Assembly (NCBI GenBank): GCA_013694635.1
Contig: JACDCA010000192.1
Span: forward strand, 1-6,951
Source: Acidobacteriota bacterium
GTDB lineage: Bacteria > Acidobacteriota > Vicinamibacteria > Vicinamibacterales > 2-12-FULL-66-21
Direction: 5' to 3'
DNA: 6,951 nucleotides
Part shown: positions 5,879 to 6,951 of the stretch, piece after piece
How the letters are laid out: each line of letters starts with the position of its first letter
How positions within the stretch are numbered: the stretch's first letter is position 1
Notes under the pieces: generated by a model
Databases searched by the model: none
Told to the model about the DNA's origin: nothing
The model's input: the letters and a program-made list of their open reading frames with translations, nothing else
Translations under genes and position numbers: made by a program

Positions 5879-6854
5879 AGGTCAGAATCTCGGAAAGTAC
5901 AAGATCATCTCGCCGCTTGGGAGCGGCGGCTTTGGCACGGTCTACCTCGCCCATGACACCTGGATCGACAAGAAGGTTGCGATCAAGGTCCCACACCGCC
6001 AGGGCATGGACTTCGGCGACCTGCTGCGTGAGCCGCGGCTGCTCGCGAGCGTCAGTCACCCGAACATCGTCTCGATCACCACCGCGGAGAAACAGGACAA
6101 CGTCTTCTTCATCGTCATGGAGTACGTCCAGGGGGAGACGCTGGAGAACCTGATCGCAGCCGGCGGCTCACTCGACGTGAATCGTGCGCTCGATTTCACC
6201 TGCCAGATCTGCAACGCCGTCGATCACGCCCACCGCCAGGGAGTGATCCATCGCGATCTGCGTCCCGCGAACGTGCTGGTGACGGAAAACGACATGCTGA
6301 AGGTGGCGGACTTCGGCACATCGCGTTTTCTCGAGATCGCCGCGCACGGTACGACCGTCATCGGCAGCCCGCCCTACATGGCGCCGGAACAGTTCCAGGG
6401 CAAGGCGGTCTTCGCATCGGACATCTACTCGCTCGGCGTGACGATGTACCAGATGTTGACCGGGATCCTGCCGTACGACGCGCCGGCTCCCGCGGACCTC
6501 GACAAGCTGATGTCGGGCGAGCTCGTGTCCCCGCCGCGGCTGAAGAACCCACTGGTTCCCAAGGCGATCAGCGACATCGTGATGAAGGCCATGGCGCCCG
6601 AGATCAGCGCGCGGTATCAGAAGGCGGCCGAGCTGCTCGACGATGTGCTGGCGGCGAAGACCGGAACGTTGCGTCGGACGCCGTCGCCGCGATCGGAGCC
6701 AACCGGCGGGTCGCGCTCGTCCCGGGAGGAACAGCAGGGCATCCAGAACCGCCTGCGCGCGCGCGAAGTCCCGGCGCCACGGTTCTGCTGGCAGTGCCAC
6801 AAGCCGCTCCACGCGCGCACCGATCGCTGCCCCTTCTGCAGCGAACAGCAGTAG
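5856..6854 (+). CDS. Soluble Hanks-type Ser/Thr protein kinase with C-terminal zinc ribbon
   Basis: This is a eukaryote-like protein kinase that should phosphorylate Ser/Thr residues of unknown targets. The catalytic domain spans about residues 15-265: glycine loop GSGGFG (22-27), ATP-binding Lys44 in VAIK, probable alpha-C Glu59, catalytic loop HRDLRPANV (132-140) with Asp134 and Asn139, DFG at 152-154, APE at 176-178 and Asp189 in SDIYSLG. All key residues are present, so it should be active; the lysine usual in HRDLKPxN is Arg136. A Pro/Ser/Arg-rich linker (about 270-305, with TPSPRS) leads to CWQC (311-314) and CPFC (325-328), a small zinc-ribbon-like four-cysteine module. There is no transmembrane or sensor segment, unlike PknB-type kinases, so it is probably cytosolic. 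It starts at a TTG after AGGGA, 15 bases from divergent rsmE; its promoter must lie within rsmE and none is clear. Substrate and pathway cannot be told from the window. Confidence 0.93.
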   Translation: MHSPLLFKGQNLGKYKIISPLGSGGFGTVYLAHDTWIDKKVAIKVPHRQGMDFGDLLREPRLLASVSHPNIVSITTAEKQDNVFFIVMEYVQGETLENLIAAGGSLDVNRALDFTCQICNAVDHAHRQGVIHRDLRPANVLVTENDMLKVADFGTSRFLEIAAHGTTVIGSPPYMAPEQFQGKAVFASDIYSLGVTMYQMLTGILPYDAPAPADLDKLMSGELVSPPRLKNPLVPKAISDIVMKAMAPEISARYQKAAELLDDVLAAKTGTLRRTPSPRSEPTGGSRSSREEQQGIQNRLRAREVPAPRFCWQCHKPLHARTDRCPFCSEQQ

Positions 6855-6862
6855 CGGGGCTG

Positions 6863-6951
6863 GGTGCTAAGAGGTGCGGGAGGTGCGGCGAGGTGCTTCA
6901 GCGGTGCAAAGAGGTGCTGCGCCTTGAGCACTCGTCAGCACCCTTGAGCAC
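6863..6951. repeat. Roughly 10-bp-period GAGGTGC repeat array with inverted half, downstream of the kinase
   Basis: GGTGC begins at 6863, 6873, 6882, 6892, 6903 and 6913, spacings of 9-11 bases. After about 6920 the motif continues on the opposite strand as GAGCAC, CAGCAC and GAGCAC (6926, 6936, 6946), exactly 10 bases apart. GGTGCTG (6913-6919) and CAGCACC (6936-6942) form a perfect 7-bp inverted repeat with a 16-base loop; AAG and CTT outside them can add 3 bp past a one-base bulge. There is no T-run, so a typical intrinsic terminator is not supported. The array starts 8 bases after the kinase stop and runs off the window. No gene is seen here. Confidence 0.75.

Noticed and set aside
6909..6945. 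Intrinsic terminator after the kinase
   Set aside because: A stem of 7 bp (10 with a bulge) can form, but the loop is 16 bases and no T-rich tract follows on either strand.
1..6951. CRISPR array, tRNA or rRNA gene, prophage or transposase gene
   Set aside because: No regularly spaced long direct repeats with unique spacers, no recognisable tRNA or rRNA sequence and no integrase or transposase motif were seen on either strand.

Overview
The window is GC-rich chromosomal DNA from a bacterium. Genes are tightly packed, GTG and TTG starts are common, and short repeats sit in gene ends and gaps. The gene styles fit Acidobacteriota, possibly the Vicinamibacteria: a HrcA/CIRCE chaperone operon, a soluble Ser/Thr kinase with a zinc-ribbon tail, and a GGGGACAGCC-type palindrome. 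This placement is inference from remembered family features, not from a search.

Layout. Positions 1-52 hold a perfect 20-bp inverted repeat whose right arm supplies the only near-by start codon of a metal-dependent amidohydrolase of the 5'-deoxyadenosine deaminase type (41-1378, +). An extended -10 promoter and a perfect CIRCE operator (1388-1426) then drive a compact operon: hrcA (1433-2482), grpE (2483-3049), dnaJ (3055-4194) and prmA (4198-5082), with gaps of 0, 5 and 3 bases. The convergent rsmE (5840-5097, -) follows after 14 bases. Its start lies only 15 bases from that of a divergent Hanks-type protein kinase (5856-6854, +). The last 97 bases carry a decamer repeat array that runs off the window.

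How the genes work together. HrcA is the heat-shock repressor that binds CIRCE, so the operon should be autoregulated and heat-inducible. GrpE and DnaJ are the nucleotide-exchange factor and J-domain co-chaperone of DnaK, yet no dnaK lies between them. PrmA (ribosomal protein L11 methyltransferase) and RsmE (16S rRNA m3U methyltransferase) are ribosome-modifying enzymes often found beside this chaperone cluster; here rsmE is on the opposite strand. The kinase is probably a cytosolic signalling enzyme, since no membrane segment follows its catalytic domain.

The most unusual aspect is the repeats. Six separate repeat structures lie in under 7 kb. Several have become part of proteins: the start of the amidohydrolase, the N-terminal tail of GrpE, a loop before the SAM-binding motif of PrmA, and the PrmA C-terminus with its stop codon. 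Two of them are tandem heptamers, whose copy-number change would shift the reading frame.
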